Part shown: one piece after another, positions 52,034 through 59,895 of the stretch
How positions within the stretch are numbered: position 1 is the stretch's first letter
Layout of the letters: every line of letters starts with the position of its first letter
Assembly (NCBI RefSeq): GCF_040813715.1
Contig: NZ_JBFOCH010000001.1
DNA from: Mesorhizobium_K marinum
GTDB lineage: Bacteria; Pseudomonadota; Alphaproteobacteria; Rhizobiales; Rhizobiaceae
Reading direction: 5' to 3' (one strand)
Length of the DNA: 64,000 nucleotides
Translations under genes and position numbers: made by a program
The notes under the pieces: model-generated
Told to the model about the DNA's origin: nothing
Database searches by the model: none
The model's input: the letters and a program-made list of their open reading frames with translations, nothing else

Positions 52034-52867
52034 ATGAGCGAAATGCGCACGATCATCGTGACCGGGGCGTCGTCCGGCATCGGCGCCTATTGCGCGCGCG
52101 CGCTCAAGGCCGAGGGCTGGCGCGTCATGGCCACCGCGCGGCAGCCGGCCGACATCGCCGCGCTGGAGGCCGACGGCATCGAGGCCTTCTACCTGGACTA
52201 TCGCGAGCCGGCTTCGATCGCCCGCCTGGTCGACGACGTGCTGGCGAGGACCGGCGGGACGATCGACGCGCTGTTCAACAACGGCGCCTATTCGCAGCCG
52301 GGCGCCGTCGAGGACATCGGCACCGACGTGCTGCGCGAACAGTTCGAGGCGAACTTCTTCGGCTGGCACGACCTGACGACGCGCATCGTGCCGGTGATGC
52401 GCAGGCAGGGCCGCGGCCGCATCGTGCACTGTTCGTCGATCATGGGGCTGGCCCCGTTCAAGTTCCGCGGTCCCTACGCGGCCTCGAAATACGCGCTCGA
52501 GGGGCTGATGCTCTGCCTGCGCTCGGAACTGCAGGAGACGGGCATCCACGTCTCGCTGATCGAGCCCGGCCCTGTGAAATCGAAGATCGCCACCAACGCG
52601 CTCGCCTGGTTCCTGAAGAACGTGGACCACCAGAATTCGGTGCATCGCGATGCCTACCAGCTGCAGCTCGACCGGCTGAACGCCGGCGGCAGCGTGTCGC
52701 GGCTGAAGCCCGGCCCCGAAGTGGTGCATGCGGCGCTGCGCCACGCGCTGCATGCCCGCAGGCCGAAACCGCACTATGTTGTGACCTGGCCGGCGCGATT
52801 CGCGGTCGCGATGAAACGGGTGCTGCCGGCCGCAACCCTCTACCGCATGCTCGCCGCCCGCTCGTAA
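52034..52867 (+). CDS. Short-chain dehydrogenase/reductase
   Basis: NAD(P)-dependent oxidoreductase. Cofactor loop VTGASSGIG (about residues 9-17), NNGA in place of NNAG (about 87-90), catalytic Ser (HCSSIMG) and YAASK (about 152-156). 277 residues. Substrate unknown. It is followed by the twin-helix protein and the cobalamin adenosyltransferase gene on the same strand. Start ATG 52034; ATG 52043 is possible. Confidence 0.9.
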   Translation: MSEMRTIIVTGASSGIGAYCARALKAEGWRVMATARQPADIAALEADGIEAFYLDYREPASIARLVDDVLARTGGTIDALFNNGAYSQPGAVEDIGTDVLREQFEANFFGWHDLTTRIVPVMRRQGRGRIVHCSSIMGLAPFKFRGPYAASKYALEGLMLCLRSELQETGIHVSLIEPGPVKSKIATNALAWFLKNVDHQNSVHRDAYQLQLDRLNAGGSVSRLKPGPEVVHAALRHALHARRPKPHYVVTWPARFAVAMKRVLPAATLYRMLAARS

Positions 52868-52887
52868 CCGACGTTAGGACCCGCCCG

Positions 52888-53082
52888 ATGACAACCGTGC
52901 TCAACATCCTGGCCATCCTGGTGATGATCGCCGTGGTCGTCGTGCTGATCCGCGGCCTCGCCAACATGCTGCGGGGCGGCTCCGGCAACACCTCGAACAA
53001 GCTGATGCAGATGCGCGTCCTGCTTCAGTTCATCGCGCTGGTGCTGATCATGGTCGCGGCCTATCTCGCCGGCCGGTCCTGA
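52888..53082 (+). CDS. Twin transmembrane helix small protein
   Basis: 64 residues: helix 1 (about 4-24), a polar linker RGLANMLRGGSGNTSNKLMQMR, and helix 2 (about 43-61). This matches the HIG1-like twin-helix small protein family of alphaproteobacteria, which often lies directly before the cobalamin adenosyltransferase gene, as it does here with a 7-base gap. Role unknown. Confidence 0.85.
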   Translation: MTTVLNILAILVMIAVVVVLIRGLANMLRGGSGNTSNKLMQMRVLLQFIALVLIMVAAYLAGRS

Positions 53083-53089
53083 GGGCCCG

Positions 53090-53825
53090 ATGGTCAAGCT
53101 CAACAAGATCTACACCCGGACCGGCGACAGCGGCACGACCGGCCTCGGCGACGGCGGACGGCGGCTGAAATCCGATCCGCGCGTCGAGGCCTACGGCACG
53201 GTGGACGAGGCCAATGCCTGCATCGGGCTGGCGCGCCTGCACACCGCGGCCGCCCACCCCGAACTCGACGCGATGCTGGGTCGCGTGCAGAACGACCTCT
53301 TCGACCTCGGCGCGGACCTGTGCACGCCCGACACCGGCAAGCCGCTGGACTACGAGCCGCTGCGCATCATCGCCGCGCAGACCGCCCGCGTCGAAACCGA
53401 GATCGATACCCTCAACAAGAACCTGAAGCCGCTCCGGTCCTTCGTGCTGCCGGGTGGCACCCCGGCCGCGGCGGCCCTGCATCTCGCCCGCACCGTCAGC
53501 CGCCGCGCCGAACGCATGATGGTGGCGCTTGCGCAGGTCGAGGGCGAGNGCGGAGATCGATCTGCTGAACAAGGAGCTGAAGCCGCTCCGGTCCTTCGTG
53601 CTGCCGGGCGGCACCCCGGCCGCGGCAGCCCTGCATCTCGCCCGCACCGTCAGCCGCCGCGCCGAACGCATGATGGTGGCGCTTGCGCAGATCGAGGGCG
53701 AGCACGTCAATCCGGAAGCCATCCGATACATCAACCGCGTCTCCGACCTGCTGTTCGTCGCCGGTCGCGCGGTGAATGACAACGGAGAGGCCGACGTGCT
53801 ATGGGTTCCGGGCCAGAACCGCTAG
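53090..53825 (+). CDS. PduO-type cob(I)yrinic acid a,c-diamide / cobalamin adenosyltransferase, frame broken by an assembly join
   Basis: Transfers the adenosyl group of ATP to corrinoid to form coenzyme B12. The N-terminal signature KIYTRTGDSGTTGLGDGGR is the ATP site; VEAYGTVDEANA and the C-terminal INRVSDLLFVAGR are typical. N53549 and a repeated 150-base flank shift the frame. Removing 154 bases gives 193 residues, the normal length. The two copies differ at about nine bases, two of which change residues (Thr/Leu, Asn/Glu), so they come from different strains. The GAGGG site overlaps the stop of the gene before. Confidence 0.9.
53399..53702. other. Unmerged contig join inside the adenosyltransferase gene, most divergent copies
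   Basis: Bases 53399-53548 recur at 53553-53702 with about nine differences (6 %), around N53549. The 154-base offset shifts the frame. Confidence 0.88.
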
Positions 53826-53859
53826 CCGGCCGCCGGAGGCATGGAGCGAGAAGCCAGCG

Positions 53860-54630
53860 ATGTTCATCCCGCTCCACGACGCCAACAGCCTGAAGCACAT
53901 CCGGCTGCAATACGTCACCATCGGCCTGATCATCGCCAACGTGCTGATGTTCTTCCTGACCGCCTTCGGCACGGAGCAGGCGACCACCGCGGTCGCCTAC
54001 GGGCTCGGCTACATCCCCTCCGTCGTCTTCGGCTACGCCGAACTGCCGCCCGAATTCGTCTTCCTGCCCGAGGACATGACCTACGTGTCCTACGCCTTCC
54101 TGCATGGCGACATCTTCCACCTGGGCGGCAACATGCTGTTCCTGTGGGTGTTCGGCGACAATGTCGAGGATGCGCTCGGCCACGTGAAGTTCCTGATCTT
54201 CTACCTGCTCTGCGCGGTCGCCGGCGCGCTGTTCCACGGCATGCTCGCGCCCGACTCGCAGGTGCCGCTGATCGGCGCGTCGGGAGCGATCGCCGGGGTC
54301 GTCAGCGCCTACCTGATCCTGCATCCGCGCGTGAAGATCTGGATCCTGGCGTTTGGCCGCATCCCGCTGCGCATCCCGGCCTTCATCGCGCTGGCGCTCT
54401 GGATCCTGTTCCAGTTCGCCATGTTCCTGGCCGGCGGCGAGGAGCAGATCTCCTGGGCCTGCCATATCGGCGGCATCGTCGCCGGCGCGCTGCTGGTGCT
54501 GGTCCTGCGCAACCGCGACGTGCCGCTGTTCGACCGCCAGATCGTGACGCCGCGCGCCGTCGTGGTGGAGCAGCCGAGCGCGGTCCGCCCTGTCAGGGCG
54601 GAACCCGCGCCGCGCTGGGGCCGGCAGTGA
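53860..54630 (+). CDS. Rhomboid family intramembrane serine protease
   Basis: Membrane protease of 256 residues. Catalytic Ser in GASGAIAGV (about residues 140-148) and catalytic His in CHIGGIVAG (about 203). The FLHGDIFHLGGNMLFLWVFGDNVED segment carries the conserved His/Asn positions of the family. The C-terminal tail after the last helix is about 40 residues and polar. ATG 53860 gives the family-like start MFIPLHDANSLKHIR. Substrate unknown. Confidence 0.92.
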   Translation: MFIPLHDANSLKHIRLQYVTIGLIIANVLMFFLTAFGTEQATTAVAYGLGYIPSVVFGYAELPPEFVFLPEDMTYVSYAFLHGDIFHLGGNMLFLWVFGDNVEDALGHVKFLIFYLLCAVAGALFHGMLAPDSQVPLIGASGAIAGVVSAYLILHPRVKIWILAFGRIPLRIPAFIALALWILFQFAMFLAGGEEQISWACHIGGIVAGALLVLVLRNRDVPLFDRQIVTPRAVVVEQPSAVRPVRAEPAPRWGRQ

Positions 54631-54658
54631 CTGAACCGATTTGAGCCGTCCCGCGATA

Positions 54659-54687
54659 TTGACGCATGCGGCGGCCCAAACTAGGGT
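54659..54687 (+). promoter_or_regulatory. Candidate promoter of etfBA
   Basis: TTGACG (54659-54664), 17-base spacer, TAGGGT (54682-54687), with a leader of about 130 nt before etfB. The -10 equals that proposed before the DUF4167 gene. Confidence 0.55.
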
Positions 54688-54826
54688 CCGCGCGCTTTTC
54701 GGGCCTGTCGCCGGCGAAAAGCGCGGCGACAGGTCCATTTTTGCGCCAGGAATGTCGAATATCGACAACCAAGCTTTGCGCGGCGCTGCTAGATGCGCCT
54801 TGAAATCTACGGAGAGGCTTTAGACC

Positions 54827-55573
54827 ATGAAAGTTCTGGTGCCCGTGAAGCGGGTGGTCGACTACAACGTCAAGATCCGGGTGCGGCCGGATGGCTCGGG
54901 CGTCGAACTGGCCAACGTCAAGATGTCGATGAACCCGTTCGACGAGATCGGCGTCGAGGAGGCGATCCGGCTGAAGGAGGCCGGCAAGGCCGAGGAGATC
55001 GTGGTGGTGTCGATCGGCCCGGCGCAGGCCGCCGAGACGCTGCGCACGGCGCTGGCGATGGGCGCCGACCGGGCGATCCTGGTCAAGGTCGACGATCTGG
55101 TGGAGCCGCTCGGCGTCGCCAAGGTTCTGAAGGGCGTGGTCGAGGCCGAGAAGCCCGGCCTTGTGATCCTCGGCAAGCAGGCGATCGACGACGACGCCAA
55201 CCAGACCGGCCAGATGCTGGCGGCGCTGCTCGGCTGGAGCCAGGGCACCTTCGCCTCGAAGGTCGAGATCGAAGGCGACAAGGCCAAGGTGACGCGCGAG
55301 GTCGACGGCGGGCTGCAGGTGGTCGAGGTCAAGCTGCCGGCGATCGTGACGACGGACCTGCGTCTGAACCAGCCGCGCTATGCGTCGCTGCCCAACATCA
55401 TGAAGGCCAAGAAGAAGCCGCTGGACGAGAAGACGCCGGCCGACTACGGCGCCGACGTGTCGGCGAGGCTGAAGGTGCTGAAGACCGAGGAGCCGGAAGG
55501 CCGCAAGGCCGGCGTCAAGGTCAAGGACGTGGCCGAACTCGTGTCCAGCCTGAAGACGGCCGGCGTTCTCTAG
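54827..55573 (+). CDS. etfB: Electron transfer flavoprotein beta subunit
   Basis: AMP-binding subunit of ETF, which collects electrons from acyl-CoA and other flavin dehydrogenases and passes them to ETF-quinone oxidoreductase. MKVLVPVKRVVDYNVKIRV start, MSMNPFDEIGVEEAIRLKE, GKQAIDDDANQTGQMLAALL, and the recognition-loop region PRYASLPNIMKAKKKPL are all typical. 248 residues. It is the first gene of etfB-etfA, 20 bases apart, followed by a 3-hydroxyacyl-CoA dehydrogenase gene. Confidence 0.97.
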   Translation: MKVLVPVKRVVDYNVKIRVRPDGSGVELANVKMSMNPFDEIGVEEAIRLKEAGKAEEIVVVSIGPAQAAETLRTALAMGADRAILVKVDDLVEPLGVAKVLKGVVEAEKPGLVILGKQAIDDDANQTGQMLAALLGWSQGTFASKVEIEGDKAKVTREVDGGLQVVEVKLPAIVTTDLRLNQPRYASLPNIMKAKKKPLDEKTPADYGADVSARLKVLKTEEPEGRKAGVKVKDVAELVSSLKTAGVL

Positions 55574-55593
55574 GGGCGAAAGGAAAACGAAAA

Positions 55594-56523
55594 ATGGCAA
55601 TCCTCCTCATCGCCGAACACGACAACCACAGCCTGTCCGACCAGACCGCGAAGACGCTGAGCGCCGCGAGCGGGATCGGCTCCGACATCGACGTGCTGGT
55701 GGCCGGCAACGGCGCCAGGGCGGCGGCCGACGCGACGGCCAGGCTCTCGGGCGTGCGCAAGGTGCTGCTCGCCGAGGCGCCGGAACTGGAGAACCGGCTG
55801 GCCGAGCCGCTGGCGGCGTTGATCGTGTCGCTGGCCGACGGCTACGACACCATCATCGCGCCGGCGACGACGTCGGGCAAGAACGTCATGCCGCGGGTCG
55901 CCGCACTGCTCGACGTGATGCAGATCTCGGAGATCGTCGAAGTGGTGTCGGCCGACACCTTCAAGCGCCCGATCTACGCCGGCAATGCGATCCAGACGGT
56001 GCAGTCGGGCGACGCCAGACGCGTGATCACCGTGCGCACCGCCTCGTTCCAGGCGGCGCCCGAGGGCGGCTCGGCTCCGATCGAGAGCGTCTCGGCGGCG
56101 ACCGATCCCGGCCTGTCGAGCTTCGTCGAAAGCCGCCTCTCCGGCGGCGAGCGGCCGGAACTCACCTCGGCCAGGATCATCATCTCGGGCGGACGCGCGC
56201 TCGGCTCCTCGGAGAAGTTCCAGGAGGTCATCCTGCCGGTCGCCGACAAGCTGGGCGCCGCGGTCGGCGCATCGCGGGCGGCGGTCGACGCGGGCTATGC
56301 GCCGAACGACTGGCAGGTCGGCCAGACCGGCAAGGTGGTCGCCCCCGACCTCTACATCGCCTGCGGCATCTCCGGCGCCATCCAGCATCTCGCCGGCATG
56401 AAGGACTCGAAAGTCATCGTCGCCATCAACAAGGACGAGGAGGCGCCGATCTTCCAGGTCGCAGACTACGGCCTCGTCGGCGACCTCTTCACCATCCTGC
56501 CAGAGCTCGAAAAGGCGCTTTGA
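55594..56523 (+). CDS. etfA: Electron transfer flavoprotein alpha subunit
   Basis: FAD-binding subunit of ETF. The C-terminal FAD domain has SARIIISGGRALGS, VGASRAAVDAGYAPNDWQVGQTGKVV, PDLYIACGISGAIQHLAGM and INKDEEAPIFQVADYGLVGDLF. 309 residues. ATG 55594 follows AAAGGAAAAC. A hairpin at 56553-56584 lies 30 bases after the stop codon. Confidence 0.97.
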   Translation: MAILLIAEHDNHSLSDQTAKTLSAASGIGSDIDVLVAGNGARAAADATARLSGVRKVLLAEAPELENRLAEPLAALIVSLADGYDTIIAPATTSGKNVMPRVAALLDVMQISEIVEVVSADTFKRPIYAGNAIQTVQSGDARRVITVRTASFQAAPEGGSAPIESVSAATDPGLSSFVESRLSGGERPELTSARIIISGGRALGSSEKFQEVILPVADKLGAAVGASRAAVDAGYAPNDWQVGQTGKVVAPDLYIACGISGAIQHLAGMKDSKVIVAINKDEEAPIFQVADYGLVGDLFTILPELEKAL

Positions 56524-56552
56524 CGCCCCCGCGCGCATCGTATTAAATTTGG

Positions 56553-56584
56553 GAGGCCGGGGTGGACGAAACCGCCCCGGCCTC
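56553..56584 (+). terminator. Terminator-like hairpin after etfA
   Basis: A 13-bp stem with one mismatch (GAGGCCGGGGTGG / CCGCCCCGGCCTC) and a six-base loop, followed only by TTAG, so a weak or Rho-assisted terminator or a partial stop before the dehydrogenase gene. Confidence 0.5.
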
Positions 56585-56638
56585 TTAGTGTGCGGCGCAC
56601 AAAAACGGGCCGAAGCGGCCTTCGACGGGATCGGTAAG

Positions 56639-57514
56639 ATGACAATCGAGACGGTAGGCGTCATTGGCGCCGGACAGATGGGCGGCGGCATTGCGCAGGT
56701 CTCCGCGACATCCGGCTACCAGGTGCTGCTCTACGACATCGCCCCCGAGCGGATCGAGGCCGGCCTGGCCACGATCAGCGGCAATCTCGCCCGCATGGTG
56801 GGCTCCGGCAAGCTCTCCGAGGAGGACCGCAAGGCGGCGCTGTCGCGCATCGCGCCGGCGACCGAACTGAGCGCGCTGGCGGCCGCAGACCTCGTCATCG
56901 AGGCGGCCACAGAGGACGAAAGCGTCAAGCGCAAGATCTTCTCGCAGCTCTGCCCGAAGCTCAATCCGCAGGCCATCCTCGCCACCAACACATCGTCGAT
57001 CTCGATCACCCGCCTGGCCGCCGCGACCGACCGGCCGGAACGCTTCATGGGCGTGCACTTCATGAACCCGGTTCCGGTCATGAAGCTGGTCGAACTCGTG
57101 CGCGGCATCGCCACGGACGACGCCACCTTCGAGGCGGCGAAGTCGTTCGCCGCGAAGCTCGACAAGACGGTGACGGTGTCGGAGGATTTTCCGGCCTTCA
57201 TCGTCAACCGCATCCTGCTGCCGATGATCAACGAGGCGATCTACACGCTGTACGAAGGCGTCGGCTCGGTCGACGCGATCGACACCGCGATGAAGCTCGG
57301 CGCCAACCATCCGATGGGGCCGCTGCAGCTTGCCGACTTCATCGGGCTCGACACCTGCCTGTCGATCATGCAGGTGCTGCATGACGGCCTGTCGGACTCC
57401 AAGTACCGGCCCTGTCCGCTGCTGGTGAAGTATGTCGAGGCCGGCTGGCTCGGCCGCAAGACCGGCCGCGGCTTCTACGACTATCGCGGCGAGCATCCGG
57501 TCCCGACCCGGTAA
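56639..57514 (+). CDS. 3-hydroxybutyryl-CoA dehydrogenase
   Basis: NAD(P)-dependent oxidation of 3-hydroxyacyl-CoA, in fatty-acid or butanoate/PHB metabolism. NAD fold GVIGAGQMGGGIAQV (about residues 7-21), DLVIEAATED, the catalytic His in GVHFMNPVPVMKLVE, and the C-terminal GANHPMGPLQLADFIGLD. 291 residues, the short single-function type. It follows etfBA on the same strand, which fits acyl-CoA oxidation using ETF as electron carrier. It ends ~65 bases before an unsequenced N run. Confidence 0.94.
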   Translation: MTIETVGVIGAGQMGGGIAQVSATSGYQVLLYDIAPERIEAGLATISGNLARMVGSGKLSEEDRKAALSRIAPATELSALAAADLVIEAATEDESVKRKIFSQLCPKLNPQAILATNTSSISITRLAAATDRPERFMGVHFMNPVPVMKLVELVRGIATDDATFEAAKSFAAKLDKTVTVSEDFPAFIVNRILLPMINEAIYTLYEGVGSVDAIDTAMKLGANHPMGPLQLADFIGLDTCLSIMQVLHDGLSDSKYRPCPLLVKYVEAGWLGRKTGRGFYDYRGEHPVPTR

Positions 57515-57550
57515 GCCTCTTTCCACGACGGGTCGTCCCTCCGGGGGACC

Positions 57551-57671
57551 CGTCGAGACGAGCAATGCCGGCGCATTNNNNNNNNNNNNNNNNNNNNNNN
57601 NNNNNNNNNNNNNNNNNNNNNNNNNNNNNNNNNNNNNNNNNNNNCGTCGAGACGAGCAATGCCGGCGCATT
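57551..57671. other. Sequence gap (67 N) with repeated 27-bp flanks
   Basis: N run at 57578-57644. The 27 bases before it (57551-57577) recur exactly after it (57645-57671), as in the one-N joins, so true missing sequence may be small or nil. Confidence 0.85.
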
Positions 57672-57728
57672 GCGCGCGCGGCGCGGACATGCCACCACAG
57701 CGGGCAGCCTCGCCGCCCCGGGAACCGC

Positions 57729-58928
57729 ATGGCCTATCTGCTGCTCGCCAACCTCATCCTGATGACCGCCATCGTCGCGGTCGGAGCCGGCTTCGGGCTG
57801 CGCGCCTACCGCAAGCGCAGCCGTTCGCGCCGGCACTCGCGCCGGGCCGGCGATCCGGCCCGCGACTATGCGATGCGCCAGGACTGGCGCGGCAGCGCGG
57901 GCAAGCTCAACTACTCGTCCTTCGTCTATTTCGACGTCGACCGCGACGGCCGCTACAGCCTTGGAGACCGGCCGATGGGCGGCATCGCGGCGCGGCTCGC
58001 CAATGCCGACGGACGGCACATCCTGACCTCGCGCAGCAACGGCAACGGCTTTGCCAACTTCACCATGTCGCTGGGGCGGAGCAGTGCCCATATCGCCCGC
58101 CCGGGCGTCTATCGGTTCACCGTCTCGGTGCCGCCGGGCTGGGAATGCACCAGCGGCAACGCCATCCAATCGAGGGATTTCAGGGAAATTGCAGGCGCCC
58201 CGTCCGGCATCGGTTCGGACGAGATGGTGACGCCGGTCGGCCTCGCGCCGCTGCGCATGCTGAGCGGACGCGCCGGCGATTCGACGGCGACGGCGACGAT
58301 CCTGAAGGCGGGGCAGGTCCTGGCGACGCAGGCGCTCGACGCGCAGGCTGCCTTCCGCTTCCGCCTGCCCGACGAGGCCGACGCCGTGCTGATCGAAGGC
58401 GTGGGGCCGGCCCGCCGCCTTGCGCTGTCGCCCTATCCGGCCGAAGTCGGCCTCCTGGCGCCCGAGCGCACCCCCGTTCCGCACGACGCCGCGCTCGAGA
58501 CGATCCGTTTCGACGACGTCACGCCGCGCGGCCTGCGCAAGGTGCCTTCGGGCTACGCCGGACTGAACTGGTTCAACCTGAATGCCATGTCGCGCGACTT
58601 CGCCAGCGGCAGCGAGGGGTATGTCAACGGCACCGTGTCCGGCGACCATTCCTGCTACACCAGCAGCGGCCACCCCGCCGAGTTCTGGAGCGACCGGCCC
58701 TTCGGCTTCCACTCGCTGATGATCGCGTCCGCCTGGCTGCGCGCCGAAGGTGAAACGGCGCTGATCGAGAGCTGGAGCGGGGAACGGCTGGTGGCCCGCG
58801 ACGAGATCCACGTATCGGCGCTGACGCCGATCCACTACGCGCCGATGCTCAGCGACATCACGCGCGTGCGGCTATCCTCGGAACACTACTGGCAACTGGT
58901 GATCGACGACCTCGTGCTGGCCCGCTAG
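57729..58928 (+). CDS. Unrecognised membrane-anchored protein with an SdrD-B-like segment
   Basis: 399 residues. An N-terminal membrane segment (about 3-24) is followed by a very basic stretch (YRKRSRSRRHSRR) and then a presumably exported region. Around residues 72-90 lies YFDVDRDGRYSLGDRPMGG, which resembles the calcium-binding repeat start of SdrD B-type domains. The C-terminal ~140 residues (from FDDVTPRGLRKVP) look like a second beta-rich domain, with SCYTSSGHPAEFWSDRPFGF and a possible carbohydrate-binding look (inference). ATG 57729 follows the assembly gap, so upstream context is uncertain. I do not recognise a named family. Confidence 0.75.
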   Translation: MAYLLLANLILMTAIVAVGAGFGLRAYRKRSRSRRHSRRAGDPARDYAMRQDWRGSAGKLNYSSFVYFDVDRDGRYSLGDRPMGGIAARLANADGRHILTSRSNGNGFANFTMSLGRSSAHIARPGVYRFTVSVPPGWECTSGNAIQSRDFREIAGAPSGIGSDEMVTPVGLAPLRMLSGRAGDSTATATILKAGQVLATQALDAQAAFRFRLPDEADAVLIEGVGPARRLALSPYPAEVGLLAPERTPVPHDAALETIRFDDVTPRGLRKVPSGYAGLNWFNLNAMSRDFASGSEGYVNGTVSGDHSCYTSSGHPAEFWSDRPFGFHSLMIASAWLRAEGETALIESWSGERLVARDEIHVSALTPIHYAPMLSDITRVRLSSEHYWQLVIDDLVLAR

Positions 58929-58964
58929 CAGGCCAGCCGGCCCGCGGCCCCTGTCGGCGTCCGG

Positions 58965-59063
58965 TCAGCCAGCGCCGTTGACCCCGGCGCTTGCGCCGCC
59001 TGCCGCGACCGTCGAAAGCACCTCGCGCTTTGACAGCACCGGCTTCACGTAGACTCGCTTCAT
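58965..59063 (-). CDS. Candidate RiPP precursor peptide (32 residues)
   Basis: Very short ORF with a strong ribosome site (GAGGAGG, 5 bases before ATG 59063). The peptide starts MKRVYVKPVL, has KREVLS at about 12-17, and ends in a Gly/Ala/Ser tail from about residue 19 with a final Gly. The pattern YxKPxLxKRxxLS is like the leader of small 'putative RiPP precursor' and lasso-type leader peptides found in alphaproteobacteria. No cyclase, leader protease or other maturase gene is adjacent; tlpA follows upstream on the same strand side. TTGACA and TATACT occur upstream but only 12 bases apart, so the promoter is unclear. Confidence 0.55.
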   Translation of the reverse strand: MKRVYVKPVLSKREVLSTVAAGGASAGVNGAG

Positions 59064-59161
59064 CGAGACCTCCTCAGTCAGCGAGCGCAAAGAGAGTATA
59101 CAGCCGTGCGGTTGTCAATGCGCGGCCATACAGCCTGCATGCCAGACGCAGGCGCGTCGCG

Positions 59162-59851
59162 CTAAGGCTTGGCAGTGGCCGCGCCGACCAGCGCCTTCGC
59201 GTCGTCGCCTGACCAGTGGGCCGGTCCGTTCATGTGGGCGAGCAGGCATCCCTCGGCGTCGATCAGGAGCGTGACCGGCAGGCCGAGCGCCAGTCCGCGC
59301 TTCTTCAGGTCGTTGAACAGCGAAAGCGTGTTGTCGCGGTAGTAGCCGAGCGTGTCGATGCCGGTATCGGCGAGGAATTTCTTCGGCTTGGCGTCGTCGC
59401 CGGTGTCGACATTGACCGCGATGACCTCGAACGCGTCGCCGCCGGCATCCCGCTGGAGCGCGTCGAGCGCCGGCATCTCCTCCCGGCACGGGAAGCACCA
59501 GGTTGCCCAGAGGTTCAGGAGCACAGTCTTGCCTGCGCGATCCGCCAGCGTCATCGGCTTGCCCTCGGGGTCGTTGAAGGCGAGCGCCTTCAGCGATTGC
59601 GGCGGGTCGGCCGCGAGCATGGCGGCGACGTCGCCCCTGGCGGATGCCGCGATGGAGGCTGCCCGGTCGGCCTTGGCGGCGCAGGCCGCGACATCGGCCT
59701 CGCTTACCGACGCGGCCGGCGCGACGGCGCCGTTGTTGCCAGCAGGGCGGCTCGTGACATATACCGCGACCGCGCCGGCAAGCGCACCCGCGATCCCGGC
59801 GATCAGGACAAGGCGCAGGGCCGGGAACAACGATCTTTTTTCTTCGGCCAT
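59162..59851 (-). CDS. tlpA: TlpA-like thiol:disulfide oxidoreductase
   Basis: Membrane-anchored periplasmic thioredoxin that keeps thiols reduced for cytochrome maturation or copper-centre assembly. N-terminal membrane segment (about residues 13-35), a linker, and a thioredoxin domain from about residue 80 with the active site WATWCFPCREEMPAL and the cis-Pro region LGLPVTLLIDAEG. ATG 59851 follows GAGG. 229 residues. Divergent from argH, with 44 bases between the starts. Confidence 0.9.
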   Translation of the reverse strand: MAEEKRSLFPALRLVLIAGIAGALAGAVAVYVTSRPAGNNGAVAPAASVSEADVAACAAKADRAASIAASARGDVAAMLAADPPQSLKALAFNDPEGKPMTLADRAGKTVLLNLWATWCFPCREEMPALDALQRDAGGDAFEVIAVNVDTGDDAKPKKFLADTGIDTLGYYRDNTLSLFNDLKKRGLALGLPVTLLIDAEGCLLAHMNGPAHWSGDDAKALVGAATAKP

Positions 59852-59895
59852 GCGGACCTCACCGAATTCTTTCACTCTGGCGCCCGGTTATCACG

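Noticed and set aside
57551..57671. 27-bp direct repeat as an attachment site or transposon target duplication
   Set aside because: It flanks an N run in the same way as all the other joins; no integrase or transposase gene is present.
59090..59130. TTGACA and TATACT before the RiPP-like ORF as a sigma-70 promoter
   Set aside because: The hexamers are only 12 bases apart, too close for a normal sigma-70 promoter, so no promoter was annotated.
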